A stretch of DNA of 52,953 bases from Stentor coeruleus. Lineage: Eukaryota > Ciliophora > Heterotrichea > Heterotrichida > Stentoridae. The stretch covers positions 1-52,953 of the forward strand of contig MPUH01000459.1 in the NCBI GenBank assembly GCA_001970955.1, read 5' to 3'. Shown here one piece after another: positions 28,401-36,749 of this stretch (the stretch's first letter is position 1; every line of letters starts with the position of its first letter). Below the pieces are notes generated by a model. The model ran no database searches. It was not told the origin of the DNA and saw nothing but the letters and a program-made list of their open reading frames with translations. The translations under genes were made by a program, and so were the position numbers.

Positions 28401-28612
28401 CCTCACCTTCGCCTATAAGCCAGAGTATATTAGATGGGTCTATTGATCAGAAATCTAAAGGATCAGCAGTTGTCGCGCCTACTAATGTTGTTGTTGCTGC
28501 GCAGCCTCAAAATGAACAAGAGGCGAAGATTAAAGAGCTAGAAGCTAAGCTTAAAAAAGCTGAAGAAGATAGCTCTAAAGGCAAAAAATCTGGCTGCTGC
28601 ATAGTTATTTAA
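25403..28612 (+). CDS. Kinesin-3-like motor with FHA domain and CaaX tail
   Basis: A 1069-residue kinesin with an N-terminal motor. The P-loop GQTGSGKS is at 107-114, switch I NATSSRAH at about 222-229, switch II DLAGSER at 260-266, followed by LSCLGKVITALAKKS. The motor ends near 365 with the neck. A run of glycines (about 397-409) and coiled coil follow. An FHA domain spans about 477-553 (VIIGKGGSSQIIINGLNVG, then HCKINHQGGKI), then more coiled coil and a C2-like or KIF1-type central region. Motor plus FHA order identifies the kinesin-3 (KIF1/Unc-104) class. The usual PH domain is not visible; instead the protein ends KKSGCCIVI, a CaaX-type prenylation box (CIVI) with a second Cys, suggesting lipid anchoring to membrane cargo. 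Prenylation is inference. Confidence 0.93.
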   Translation: MGDSVKVAVRVRPFNSRERQEGAELCVSMNGGTTKIWSKETGFEKEFNFDYSYWSHDGSIEDPVTGMLKKASSSSNYADQQTVFNDLGVEVLDNAWNGYHVCLFAYGQTGSGKSYSIVGYGANKGIIPITCEEIFTRIRQPQPKKIDFQVEVSMLEIYNEQVQDLLVPPAGREKGGLKVRENPKTGVYVEGLKKVIVGSYQDISNWLDKGNEHRTVGATQMNATSSRAHTVLTISFTQLFYDENTGKPLNRKQSDINLVDLAGSERAGKTGATGDRLAEGSNINKSLSCLGKVITALAKKSQPGGKGEVVPYRESKLTRILQNALGGNSKTTMIAAISPASYNFDETLSTLRYADQVKAIKNKAIVNETPQEKLIRELREENERLKALIEGKGGSVGGGGGGGGGGGIDDETLQEYESQIEMLRRAKEQAEMTFQQRLEDMEKNKSQVVVKKEINGPHLSNLNEDPQLNGQIKHEIHDGEVIIGKGGSSQIIINGLNVGIEHCKINHQGGKIILTPIIGPSLKTMVNGQIITGPVELQNQDRIRLGNHVYFSFIDPSQPFNNELNFEQAVHEANETEMKSMMGEKEAEIRKKEEEMQKKMQEEIEKAYKKMDEEKKQLEMLMSNKAKENELNRSAMEHKEKELIERQKRMEEELNKKELELKEKEKERVQRGRIDQIISSSLQVANEANERAGILGKKMRFKPEFYRAPNEDGTMGKGAESMKMRMRLMHPSLGNAKLYWPCQKLEERVPDMADMCEQYFSGTPLEKINIGYDPFGINPDEIELMMDDGGYIGMVNILSKTLWHLLDIEEEDHVIYGNNGSDIGRLTVSILIDIPGEDMGEIAYESLDEIQGKECVFKFSIKQAKGLSNDICKDVFCVYTMPALGKEIFKTKQVSGNNPVFNYSKDHKFIVTSFVASQIDKGTIAINVFGNKSEELKNAEIDNIRQALGMPGISYKPIKSPAVNVSSNKVQEEQKIVPKSQEKVHKEENKLDESKNDYKSSPSPISQSILDGSIDQKSKGSAVVAPTNVVVAAQPQNEQEAKIKELEAKLKKAEEDSSKGKKSGCCIVI

Positions 28613-28687
28613 TAGACTTTTAGTTTTTTTATGATGCTTTAAGGTATTTGGATATTGTATAAGAATAAGCTATTTATTAATATACTT

Positions 28688-29263
28688 TTAATAAAACTCA
28701 GAATCATAGTCAGGATTTTTTCTTAATAAAAGACAGGCAAAGTCTTCGAATAGATCAGAGTTTTCGTGACCAAAAATGTCTTTTAGTTCTCCTAAAGCTT
28801 TTTCTTTTGTTATTGTTTTGTCATTAAGCCTTTTTATATACCCTAAAAATAATGAGAAAATCTCGTAGCCCAGCTTAAGTCGGGCTTCTCTAAAGAAATT
28901 CTTCCCATTGATGCTGCTATGTGAACTCGGTGATGATATTAATGTTTTCTTATGATTTCCATCATAAGAATCAGGAAGGGATAAGTTTTTTTTGAGGTTT
29001 TCTTTGAAAGTTTTCAATTTTGTTATGGAATTTTGCATTTGGAATAATTGGATTCCAAATTTCTCATTTTCTTCTTCAAGTATGATGATTTTATTTTCAT
29101 TTAGCACTGTTTCTTTTCTAAGTCGAGATATTTCGCTTTCTATTTTAAAAGCTTCATTTTCTATAGACTCTTCAATTTCCTGTTCTTTCATTTCCCAAGC
29201 TTTAATCAACTGTTTAAAAGCTTCTTGTCTAAATTCTAATTAAAAAGTACTTTCTGAACTCAT
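28688..29263 (-). CDS. Short coiled-coil protein, one 15-nt intron
   Basis: The long frame lacks an ATG at its 5' end; removing the intron 29236-29250 joins it to a 13-nt first exon (29251-29263) and gives the start MSSEKFRQEAFKQL. Spliced length is 561 nt, 186 residues. Residues 15-85 form a coiled coil (KAWEMKEQEIEESIENEAFK, EISRLRKETVLNENKI). The C-terminal 70 residues are a small helical region (ARLKLGYEIFSLFLGYIKRL). No known domain. Only 53 bp separate its ATG from that of the dihydrouridine synthase on the other strand, so the two share a promoter region. It converges with the kinesin, 75 bp apart. Function unknown. Confidence 0.78.
29236..29250 (-). other. 15-nt spliceosomal intron
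   Basis: Sense GTACTTTTTAATTAG: GT and AG ends, A at position 10. It contains an in-frame TAA in the unspliced frame, and follows a 13-nt coding first exon. Confidence 0.83.
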
Positions 29264-29316
29264 TTTCTTTATAAGATTTTCTGTGTATTTTTTACATATT
29301 ACAACTTATCAATAAA
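29264..29316. promoter_or_regulatory. 53-bp bidirectional promoter region
   Basis: The whole space between two divergent ATGs is 53 bp and contains about 85% A+T. Both leaders and both core promoters must fit here or extend into coding sequence. Confidence 0.6.
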
Positions 29317-30318
29317 ATGCAACACGAGATATCATTAGCACCAATGGTCGATATATCCACTATCTACTTCCGTCAATTATTTCGTCTAATGAGCCAAAAC
29401 TTAAAATTATACACAGAAATGTTATCATCAACCCAAATAACAAGTTCAGATTACAAAATATCGAAACTCTATATTCATTCAAATGAAAGGCCAATAATAG
29501 GTCAACTTGGTGGTAGCGATCCTCAAACAATGGCAAAAGCTGGACTCCTACTTCAAAATCAAGGGTTTTCAGAAATCAATATAAACTGTGGATGCCCAAG
29601 TTCTAAAGTTAAAGAAGGAAGTTTTGGAGCTTGTTTAATGCTAAACCCTGACCTAGTCCGAAAAATCTGTAGCGAAATTCGTAATCAAGTCAATATCCCT
29701 GTAACAATAAAATGTCGTATTGGTGTTGATGATCATGATTCATACCCTGAACTCTTATCTTTTATAAATACAGTAAAACAATCAGGTGTTAATGAGTTTA
29801 TAATCCATGCACGTAAAGCATTTCTTAAAGGTTTAAGCCCTGCTGATAATCGAAGAATCCCTCCTTTAAAATATAATTGGGTTTATGATTTACAAAATGA
29901 TTTCCCAACATTAAAATTCCATATAAACGGAGGGATTATTAATCATCATATGATTCAAGATAATCTTAGTAGAGGACTTGGGGTTATGATTGGTAGATTA
30001 AGCTATGAAGATCCTTGGTTTTTTAGTAAAATAGACAGTTTGTATTTTAATACAGAAGATCCTATTCATAGTAGAAAAGAACTTTTATTAGCTTATGCTG
30101 GTGCTTGTGAAGATATTCAAAAAGGTTTAGGGAAAATATCGAATAAAATTTTAATGACAAAGCCTATAGTCAATCTTTTTAAAAACCAAAGAGGAAGTAA
30201 TCCTTATAAAGTTATGCTTGATAAGGCATCTAAAGATAAGAATATTACATTTACTCAAGGGATTGATATGGTTATTGAGAAAATGGAAGAAATTAATGAA
30301 AAGGCTTTAAATTCATGA
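29317..30318 (+). CDS. tRNA-dihydrouridine synthase, DusA-like
   Basis: A 333-residue flavoenzyme of the Dus family that reduces uridine to dihydrouridine in tRNA D-loops using FMN and NADPH. Landmarks in order: APMVDIST near the start (FMN site), YTEMLSSTQI, IIGQLGGSDPQTMAKAG, INCGCPSSKVKEGSFGACL carrying the catalytic Cys, TIKCRIGVDD, EFIIHARKAFLKGLSP, and INGGI followed by GVMIGRL. The KAFLKGLSP segment after IHARKA is typical of the DusA subgroup (positions 20/20a) rather than eukaryotic Dus1-4, which is notable for a ciliate nuclear gene. No clear organelle presequence, though localisation is open. The last six bases overlap the convergent kinase gene. Confidence 0.93.
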   Translation: MQHEISLAPMVDISTIYFRQLFRLMSQNLKLYTEMLSSTQITSSDYKISKLYIHSNERPIIGQLGGSDPQTMAKAGLLLQNQGFSEININCGCPSSKVKEGSFGACLMLNPDLVRKICSEIRNQVNIPVTIKCRIGVDDHDSYPELLSFINTVKQSGVNEFIIHARKAFLKGLSPADNRRIPPLKYNWVYDLQNDFPTLKFHINGGIINHHMIQDNLSRGLGVMIGRLSYEDPWFFSKIDSLYFNTEDPIHSRKELLLAYAGACEDIQKGLGKISNKILMTKPIVNLFKNQRGSNPYKVMLDKASKDKNITFTQGIDMVIEKMEEINEKALNS

Positions 30319-31422
30319 ACTAGTTTGGTTTATTATATTTAATATAAAGTTTCTATATGTTTTTTTTGATTGAATCATGCATTTCATATTAAGTAAAGTT
30401 CGGGCTGATGGTCGAAGGTTTGGGTTTTTTTGCAGACAGGAGATTGATAAGCTTTTTAGTCCTTCACTCCATTTACTTCGAATTTTAGGAGGGTCTTCAT
30501 GGACAATTTTATCGAAGATTTCGGAAATTGGGCGCTTTGGGTATGGAAGACGCTTTTCAGCGATTTCGAAAAGGATTATGCCGAATGACCAGATATCGCT
30601 TACGAGGTTGTAAGGAATTTGGCTTATAACTTCAGGAGCCATCCAATATGGAGTACCGATTATGGTTTGACGCATGCTCACTTCAGAAGTCAGTTCTTCA
30701 ATTTCTCCAAAGTCGCCTATTTTTATATCCCCATCACTATTCAAAAATATATTATCAGATTTCAAATCCCTATGTATAACATTCATCCAATGTATATATT
30801 CAAGTCCTTTAAGTATCTCTTTTATCAAATAGCATATATATTTTTCCTTTAAATCCCCTTTAACCATTTCTAAAAGTTTCGTAAGTTTAATATGCATCAA
30901 TTCTTGAACAATATAATAAACTCCTTCAAACTTATAAATCTCATAACTTCTGACAATATTTTCACTATTATGTGTAAACCCAAACAGAAACTCTCTTCTT
31001 ATAACCATTTCAGGCTTACTTACAATACTGATTTCTTTTAATGCATAAAAATTCTTTGTCTTTTTATTCCTAACTTTATATACAATCCCAGTACCACCTC
31101 TACCTATACATTCAATCATTTCATATATTTCATAAGGATTTGTATGATTTAATTGAGCTAAATTAATAAGTTGATCATGTATCTATATGATAATTACTTG
31201 AGATTCACTTCTTCTTATATTTGGAGTTGGTTCATGAATTTTAAAAAAACAGGTCCAGCACCAACCTTTTGTTGAGAATTTTTCTATGCTTTCTGTATCT
31301 TCGTGACTACAGTTTTTACAGAATTCTAAATTGCAGGCTTGACAACGGCGCTTTTTGTTGAAGAATCTGATTTTTACTTTGCAGTTTGGGCATTTCATTA
31401 GTATTTTATTATGATTTTGCAT
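30313..31422 (-). CDS. Zinc-finger plus STE20-type protein kinase, one 15-nt intron
   Basis: Exon 31198-31422 (75 codons) and exon 30313-31182 join across a 15-nt intron in phase 0, giving 364 residues. The N-terminus is a four-pair cysteine finger: C11-C14, C27-C30, C35-C38, C55-C58. Its core KKRRCQACNLEFCKNC resembles a FYVE-type finger without the RHHC signature. The kinase domain starts at about residue 95 with the Gly-loop GRGGTGIVYKV, Lys124 in ALKEI, HRDLKSDN at 212-219, DFG at 232-234 and GTPYWMAPEV, the signature of STE20/PAK/MST-type Ser/Thr kinases. All catalytic residues are present. It ends in Ser-TGA, overlapping the dihydrouridine synthase stop. FYVE-like finger plus STE20 kinase is an uncommon arrangement; substrates unknown. 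Confidence 0.9.
31183..31197 (-). other. 15-nt spliceosomal intron
   Basis: Sense GTAATTATCATATAG: GT and AG ends, A at position 10, ending in an in-frame TAG. Removal links the zinc-finger exon to the kinase exon in phase 0. Confidence 0.88.
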
Positions 31423-32105
31423 TTTAAAGGATAAGAATTTGTAGGAAAAATTGAGGAAATTGTAGGGCGGTTAGGGTTGTGAATGGAAGGTGGGATAGGG
31501 AGTTTGGTTATTGAAAATGTAGATGGATGAGGAGAGTAGAAAGCTGGGTAGGGTAAGATGGATTATTTTTTTGCGGATATTTTTAAGATGAGAAAATTCG
31601 GATTTTGGAAATGGTAGTGTAGGATTTAGGAATTATAATTGGGATTTAGTATTATGAATTGAGATAGAAAATTGTTGGGATGTATTTAAATAGGAAATTT
31701 GTATTGAAAATGTATAGTTATGAAGGTTATAGATTATAAGTTTTTTTAATATGCCTGATATTTAAGATAATAAGTAATTTAGAATATAGAGTTGTATGCA
31801 ATATAAGCTTATAATTAAGGTTTGTGTTTATTATGTATATAATAAAAGTATCTAAAAACCAAAAAAATCAAAGGGAAGAAATCACAATTTTACTTAGGAA
31901 TTTCATGTATTTTCACCTTAAACTTGAAATACATGGGTTGCATTTTTTCCCAATGAAAACTGTGTATTTTTTCTCTTTTGTATCGCATTCCAAGTATTAT
32001 ATTAGATTTTAAAGGAGTTAGAGTTTTTAAAAAGTGCTTAAATACTAATATTTGAACTAGAACCTATAAAATAAACACATAATAACCCTTACTACCTACT
32101 AAACT
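31423..32105. other. Intergenic between two minus-strand genes
   Basis: No supported gene. Bases 31423-31690 are strongly G-rich (5' flank of the kinase). Farther right it becomes AT-rich. A 9-bp perfect inverted repeat, CATGTATTT (31904-31912) with AAATACATG (31927-31935), could form a hairpin with a 14-nt loop. The open frame across it has no ATG at its start and no protein-like features. Confidence 0.5.
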
Positions 32106-32936
32106 CTACTTATTTCTCTTAAATGTCCCTTGATAAATCCCTGTTAATATTCCCAAGCTACAAATAAATCTAGTCATCCACAGTCCAACCCCTGAAGATT
32201 CACAAAAGTAGCTCCCAATCATATCATTAGCATTAACAAACCCTTCTTTTGCTATAAAAATCCCTTTATATGGGACAATCTTATTCCCATATTGTTTGCC
32301 AATAACTGATACTGGTAATCCACTAGGAATAAACTCATGCTCAATCCTATAAAATCCCACTTTCGGCACTGTGTATTTCTTTTTAGATTTAAACAACACA
32401 AGTTTTCCTTGTTCCTCAATCTGTTTATAATCCTCTCCTTTATACTGTCCCACAATTCCTCTCCAAGATTTCAGATTTTTCAGCATCCCAGAGTCTACTT
32501 TAAAGTCGCCTATTTGTAAAAGTCCTCTAGTTGTAGAGAAATAATCATGAAAACGCCATTTAGGATTTAAATACTGCGTTGGGAATTTGGAACTGTTTAT
32601 TGGTACTGAGCTCCACTTAGAATAAATATTGAAATCTTTGTCTTGGAAATATTGAAACATTTCAACTCTTCTTCTTAGAGATAAACCTGAGACTACAACA
32701 CCAAATTTCTCATCTCTTAGTGGAGTGTTATCTGATGGATGTAAGGCTCCGGTTAAATAAATTGGTTTTCCTTCATTGGATTTTTCAAAGAATTTTACAT
32801 GTAATAGGTTAGTTTTTAGATTATGCATTGACTTTAAGTTTTCAGTTTGTGACCATTCATAGTAAGCCCAGTAGACCCCTGTAAAACTTGCTAGGGCATA
32901 CCAATAATTTATTTCTTTATCCTTTTTGCCAATCAT
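32106..32936 (-). CDS. TMEM43: TMEM43 (LUMA)-family membrane protein
   Basis: A 276-residue protein. The segment LSLRRRVEMFQYFQ, followed by YSKWSSVPINSSKF and later LLQIGDFKV, matches the conserved core of TMEM43/LUMA, an ER and inner-nuclear-membrane protein family also found in protists and bacteria (DUF1625). There is one hydrophobic segment near the N-terminus (YALASFTGVYWAYYEW, about 12-28) and one at the C-terminus (FICSLGILTGIYQG). The large middle domain would face the lumen. It is shorter than animal TMEM43 (about 400 residues) and lacks the extra C-terminal membrane helices. It starts at ATG 32934-32936, 138 bp from the divergent SYS1 gene. Family call from motif recall, not alignment. 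Confidence 0.78.
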   Translation of the reverse strand: MIGKKDKEINYWYALASFTGVYWAYYEWSQTENLKSMHNLKTNLLHVKFFEKSNEGKPIYLTGALHPSDNTPLRDEKFGVVVSGLSLRRRVEMFQYFQDKDFNIYSKWSSVPINSSKFPTQYLNPKWRFHDYFSTTRGLLQIGDFKVDSGMLKNLKSWRGIVGQYKGEDYKQIEEQGKLVLFKSKKKYTVPKVGFYRIEHEFIPSGLPVSVIGKQYGNKIVPYKGIFIAKEGFVNANDMIGSYFCESSGVGLWMTRFICSLGILTGIYQGTFKRNK

Positions 32937-33074
32937 ATTGTGATTATTATGTTGTGAAATATGTTAAAATTTTTGTGTTAATAGTTTGGTAATGATTTTT
33001 ACAGATTTTCGATACAATTTCCAATTATAAAATAAGATTACTTTTTTAAACTGCATCTCACACAACAGATAAAT

Positions 33075-33554
33075 ATGAAATCTGGAAAGTTCTTTGGTAC
33101 AGAGACCTTTGACCCAAAGTACATCATCAGCCAAATCCTTCTCCTCCAAAGTGCATTTTATGTTATCCAATTCTCTCTCACAGCTCTTTTAAATCCAATT
33201 TTTGGCCTAAGAAATGACCTAAACCAAATATTCACTCCATATCCATTAGATTTTCAAGATTCATTCACTCTAGTCTACATCTTATCTTCAATCCTATCAA
33301 TACCATTCATCTCTGCAGCAGTAGTATTTGTTGTTGAAAGGGCTAGAAAATGCTTAGATTTTGTTGGGACAATTCACTTCCTCCATCTCATAATCCTAAT
33401 TTTAAACTCAGGAATTCCTTCAAATATGTTTTGGTGGGCAACAAATGGAATAACAATCTCCCTAACAGTGCTTTTAAGTGAGTTTTTATGTATGAAAATC
33501 GAACAACAAGAAATCTCTCTGTCATTTGCTGTCAAAAAAGAGGAAAAAACTTAA
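33075..33554 (+). CDS. SYS1: SYS1 homologue, Golgi membrane protein
   Basis: A 159-residue protein with four hydrophobic segments. SYS1 is a Golgi membrane protein that recruits the Arf-like GTPase ARFRP1/Arl3 and supports trans-Golgi traffic. Matching landmarks are DPKYIISQILLLQSAFYVIQ near the start, the RKCLDFVGTIHFLHLI segment (human ...QCLDFTVTVHFFHLL), MFWWATNGI, and SEFLCMKIEQQEI near the end (human ...EYLCMRTELKEI). Length is normal (human about 156). It starts at ATG 33075. Together with the VAMP7-like SNARE it is one of two secretory-traffic genes in the window. Confidence 0.92.
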   Translation: MKSGKFFGTETFDPKYIISQILLLQSAFYVIQFSLTALLNPIFGLRNDLNQIFTPYPLDFQDSFTLVYILSSILSIPFISAAVVFVVERARKCLDFVGTIHFLHLIILILNSGIPSNMFWWATNGITISLTVLLSEFLCMKIEQQEISLSFAVKKEEKT

Positions 33555-33797
33555 ATAAGCTAATCTTCTGCAATAAGGTAATAAACCTGACTCACTATAT
33601 AGTTTATTTAATCAATTTATAAAAACTTCTTGGTCAAGATTTGTTTTTGATGTACTCACTAGAAATTGATTAATTTTAAGTTATAAAAATGTTTAGTAAT
33701 CTTTTTTGTGATGCTGATACTCTGGGAAAGGAATAAGGGGTATTTTTTCTATTGTTTGTGTATAAAAACTGTCATTCCTTAATTTATTCAATTGAAA

Positions 33798-33849
33798 TTA
33801 TTAGTATTAGTTAGGAATTATCGCTTGACTATTGTCCAGCCCTTGTTAA
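33798..33849 (-). repeat. Dispersed 52-nt repeat, copy B (inverted)
   Basis: Reverse complement identical over 52 nt to 17276-17327. Unlike copy A, it is not next to an N, so this copy is probably at its true location. Confidence 0.8.
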
Positions 33850-33874
33850 TTTTCTTCTTTTATAGTATATTTTC

Positions 33875-34003
33875 ATGATAAAGTTTTTTATTTCTCTGTC
33901 GATCTTGATTATTTCTTGTTTGTTGTGGTTTTTTCTAAGTGTTTTTTCAAATTCTTCATTCCATAAAACGATATGCGATAATGAGAATCAATTGAAATTA
34001 TAA
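33875..34003 (+). CDS. Possible small membrane or secreted peptide
   Basis: A 42-residue frame (MIKFFISLSILIISCLLW...) with one strong hydrophobic segment at residues 3-22, either a signal peptide or a single membrane helix, followed by a polar tail containing one Cys. It lies 26 nt downstream of the 52-nt repeat. It is too short to judge by codon use, and AT-rich DNA often yields such hydrophobic frames by chance. Confidence 0.25.
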   Translation: MIKFFISLSILIISCLLWFFLSVFSNSSFHKTICDNENQLKL

Positions 34004-34090
34004 AATAATTTCATCCAAATCTATCTCAACCAAAAAATCCTCTCCACAACTAATTTCATCGACCAAATCTATCTTTACATATTCTTATAT

Positions 34091-34693
34091 TTACTTATTA
34101 GCATAACAATTTTTCTTAAACTTTACCAGCTTAAGAGAATCAAAGTTCATAGTTTTTCTTTTAGTAATATCAGTATTCCTTTTGAATTCCCTTTTTTCAT
34201 TATAAGATTTTTCATTAATACCCTTATGTTCTAAAATCTCATACAATTGTCTTGATGAAAACTCATCATTTTTATTCTCAGGACCAAAAGATATTTTAGG
34301 GGTATTTGCTAATGATCTCGATCTGATTTTTTCAACTAAATTAACCCCTTGTTTTCTTGAATTACGTAAAAAAGTATCAGTTGATTCAAAAATCCTTGAT
34401 TTCTCAGGACTAGAAAGTAAACTACATAAATTTGATTTGGTACATTCTGGTGTTTTTATCATCCCTTCACTAGTACTTTCACTTTTATTTATAATAAATT
34501 CAGTTATAGAACTTCGATTATTGTAATTTTGTATAGGCATTATCGATATAATTTCTGAAGTGCTGATACTACATTTTTTACGAATAACTTTTACTGGTCC
34601 TGAACTTGGAAAACCATAATCTTCGATATTGTTACGACTTGAAGGTAGGTCTTGGTCATAGCAGGTGGGGAAAAATAAGTTTTTATTACCCAT
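34091..34693 (-). CDS. Hypothetical protein, possible N-myristoylation
   Basis: A 200-residue hydrophilic protein starting MGNKNLFFPTCYDQ. Gly2 with Asn3 and Leu6 is compatible with N-myristoylation, and Cys11 could be palmitoylated. The rest is Ser-, Lys- and Asn-rich and looks disordered (KVIRKKCSISTSEI, ETFLRNS-like stretches), ending FKKNCYANK. No domain recognised. The start is the ATG 34691-34693. Flank polarity fits a minus-strand gene. Function unknown; a lipid-anchored cortical or ciliary membrane protein is possible. Confidence 0.65.
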   Translation of the reverse strand: MGNKNLFFPTCYDQDLPSSRNNIEDYGFPSSGPVKVIRKKCSISTSEIISIMPIQNYNNRSSITEFIINKSESTSEGMIKTPECTKSNLCSLLSSPEKSRIFESTDTFLRNSRKQGVNLVEKIRSRSLANTPKISFGPENKNDEFSSRQLYEILEHKGINEKSYNEKREFKRNTDITKRKTMNFDSLKLVKFKKNCYANK

Positions 34694-35216
34694 TTATATT
34701 ATTGAAAACTTAAACTGATATGCTGATATTGATTTTATAGAATAAGATAAGATTTTATTGATTAGATACTTTAGATTAAGTGTTGGAAGATTTTTTTGTA
34801 ATTTTTTAAAGTGATTTTTCGTGTTTTTTTGATAAGATTTTTATGTCTTTAGTTTTTGAATTCAGGATTAAACATTATTGAAATCATTGTGATGTAAAAA
34901 TATTAATAATCATATGATAATTTTTTAAATATTGCTTTGGTACTTTTACGACTTGTCAATTTTTTTCTATTGAAATCAAAGGATAATCTCTAAAAAATAT
35001 TAAATACTTTATTAAAATTATATTTAAGCAAATAATATGGGATATTCAATATTTTTCTATTAAAGTCTCCAATTTCCACTCTTGTGCGATCTTATAAAAC
35101 AATAATCAACAAATAACTTATTATTTCTTTTATTAAACATATCGATTTACCCTCCTTTCCAATAAGCACTAAATCTCCTAATAAATTTTCTGACTGAACC
35201 ATTAATAGCAGGAGGT

Positions 35217-35263
35217 AGTTAATAAATTTCTAACCTAACNAGTTAATAAATTTCTAACCTAAT
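35217..35263. repeat. Short duplication around an N (assembly join)
   Basis: A 22-nt sequence (35217-35238) is repeated immediately after the N at 35240. Probable unmerged contig overlap in noncoding DNA. Confidence 0.8.
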
Positions 35264-36749
35264 CAATTTATAATCTTATAAGTTAGGTTAAAAATATTAT
35301 AAAGGCTTTAATAGTTTCTTTTCTATATAAAAACTCACTGACCTTTACTTTTTCTTAATCACTTCTATGTTTTTTTATATAACAACCTTAAAAACCAATA
35401 TCTTACAGCCTAGTTTTTTCTAAGCAAATCATACTTGTAAAAATATAACTTCATAAGCATTCTCAGAGTGTTAATTTTTATTATAGAAGAAATGCTTTAT
35501 ACAAATTTTGTGTTGTATACTTTAATACAGTGCTGAATCTAATAAAAATTTAACCCAATCAATAATCATAAGCCTTATATTCAACACATATTCTCTAAGA
35601 TATGCTTAAAGCCTAGTATACGATTATATTTACTTTAAAAGGCTTTAAAAACTAAGTCAATTCTAATTCCCCATGCGAAAAAAAAATTCTGTTACAAATT
35701 ATTAGCAGAAATCTAAACTATTTATATAATCATCTTAGCAATATACCCAAATCATAGTTTGGACTTATACAAGTATTTTAAGATATAAACAATTATTTAT
35801 GAGTTTTTAAGGCAAATTGTTTATAAAAACTATTAAAAAAGTTCAATCAATGTTCTGTTTGTTTTGATTATTGATTTCTACCTCACCTCACGCAAACCTA
35901 TAGGAAAAAAGCATAAAAAACTTATTACAGTACAGTATAAAAAATATAATATAATAATTAGTTTAAAATTCTCCAATATAAATGGATTTTTAGATGTTTT
36001 TAGCTATAGTCCTATCACTATGAATCTGTTTAGACTTAAAGCTATTGCATCATATCTTACATTACAATATTTCTATATAAATTTTCTTAGATTTTGGAGT
36101 TTTTTCTTTGTCTAGCACTATAAATTCAATGCTATTAGCATATAAAGTTATTCTGTAACTTCTATGTGTTTAACTCCATAGTCGTTATTTTTAATCAATC
36201 CATCAAGCTATCCAATCTCTAAGAAAATCAAATATCAGGTTTTTATGATAATCCACCTTGTTTTCTGTTGATTGATTTTCTTAAGCTATTATTTATTAAA
36301 ATTAAGCCTTTTTCACCATTAAGACTATTTTTTTGTGTATTGCATCTGTCAGTTTATTTCAAATAATTTATTTCTGTCTACAAAAAACTATATTAAACAT
36401 TCCTAAAAAACTTTTTCTATATAGTATACTATCTAAATAAAAAACCTTGAAAATAAGTGACATTTTTTATAGGTGTATCCGGAATCTGAATAAAATGCTG
36501 TATCTTATCCATATCTTTCACCAAGAAACTAGTGTATGCAAATAAACAATTATTATAAACCAATACTAACATAATTATAGTTGTTATATAGTCATAAACC
36601 TAGGAGAGACATAGCTGAAGATTTCTCAAATTTTATAGAGCTTCAGTTTTCAATGTATTAAAAGGTATAAGGAAAAAATAACAAGTTTATAAGTCAAGAG
36701 TATTATGAAAGCAAATGCATTGTTAATTTATACATTTTTTCTTGAATAA

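Larger units (their letters stand above)
33555..34090. other. Intergenic, contains 52-nt repeat and a doubtful small frame
   Basis: No firm gene. It contains copy B of a dispersed 52-nt repeat (33798-33849) and a 42-residue frame (33875-34003) listed separately with low confidence. Confidence 0.5.

Noticed and set aside
31824..32012. 62-codon open frame on the plus strand
   Set aside because: It begins at GTG, lies across an inverted repeat, and has a chance-like composition.
35864..36115. 83-codon open frame on the plus strand
   Set aside because: It starts at TTG with no upstream ATG before a stop, is rich in Ile, Phe, Tyr and Lys as expected by chance in AT-rich DNA, and shows no domain.
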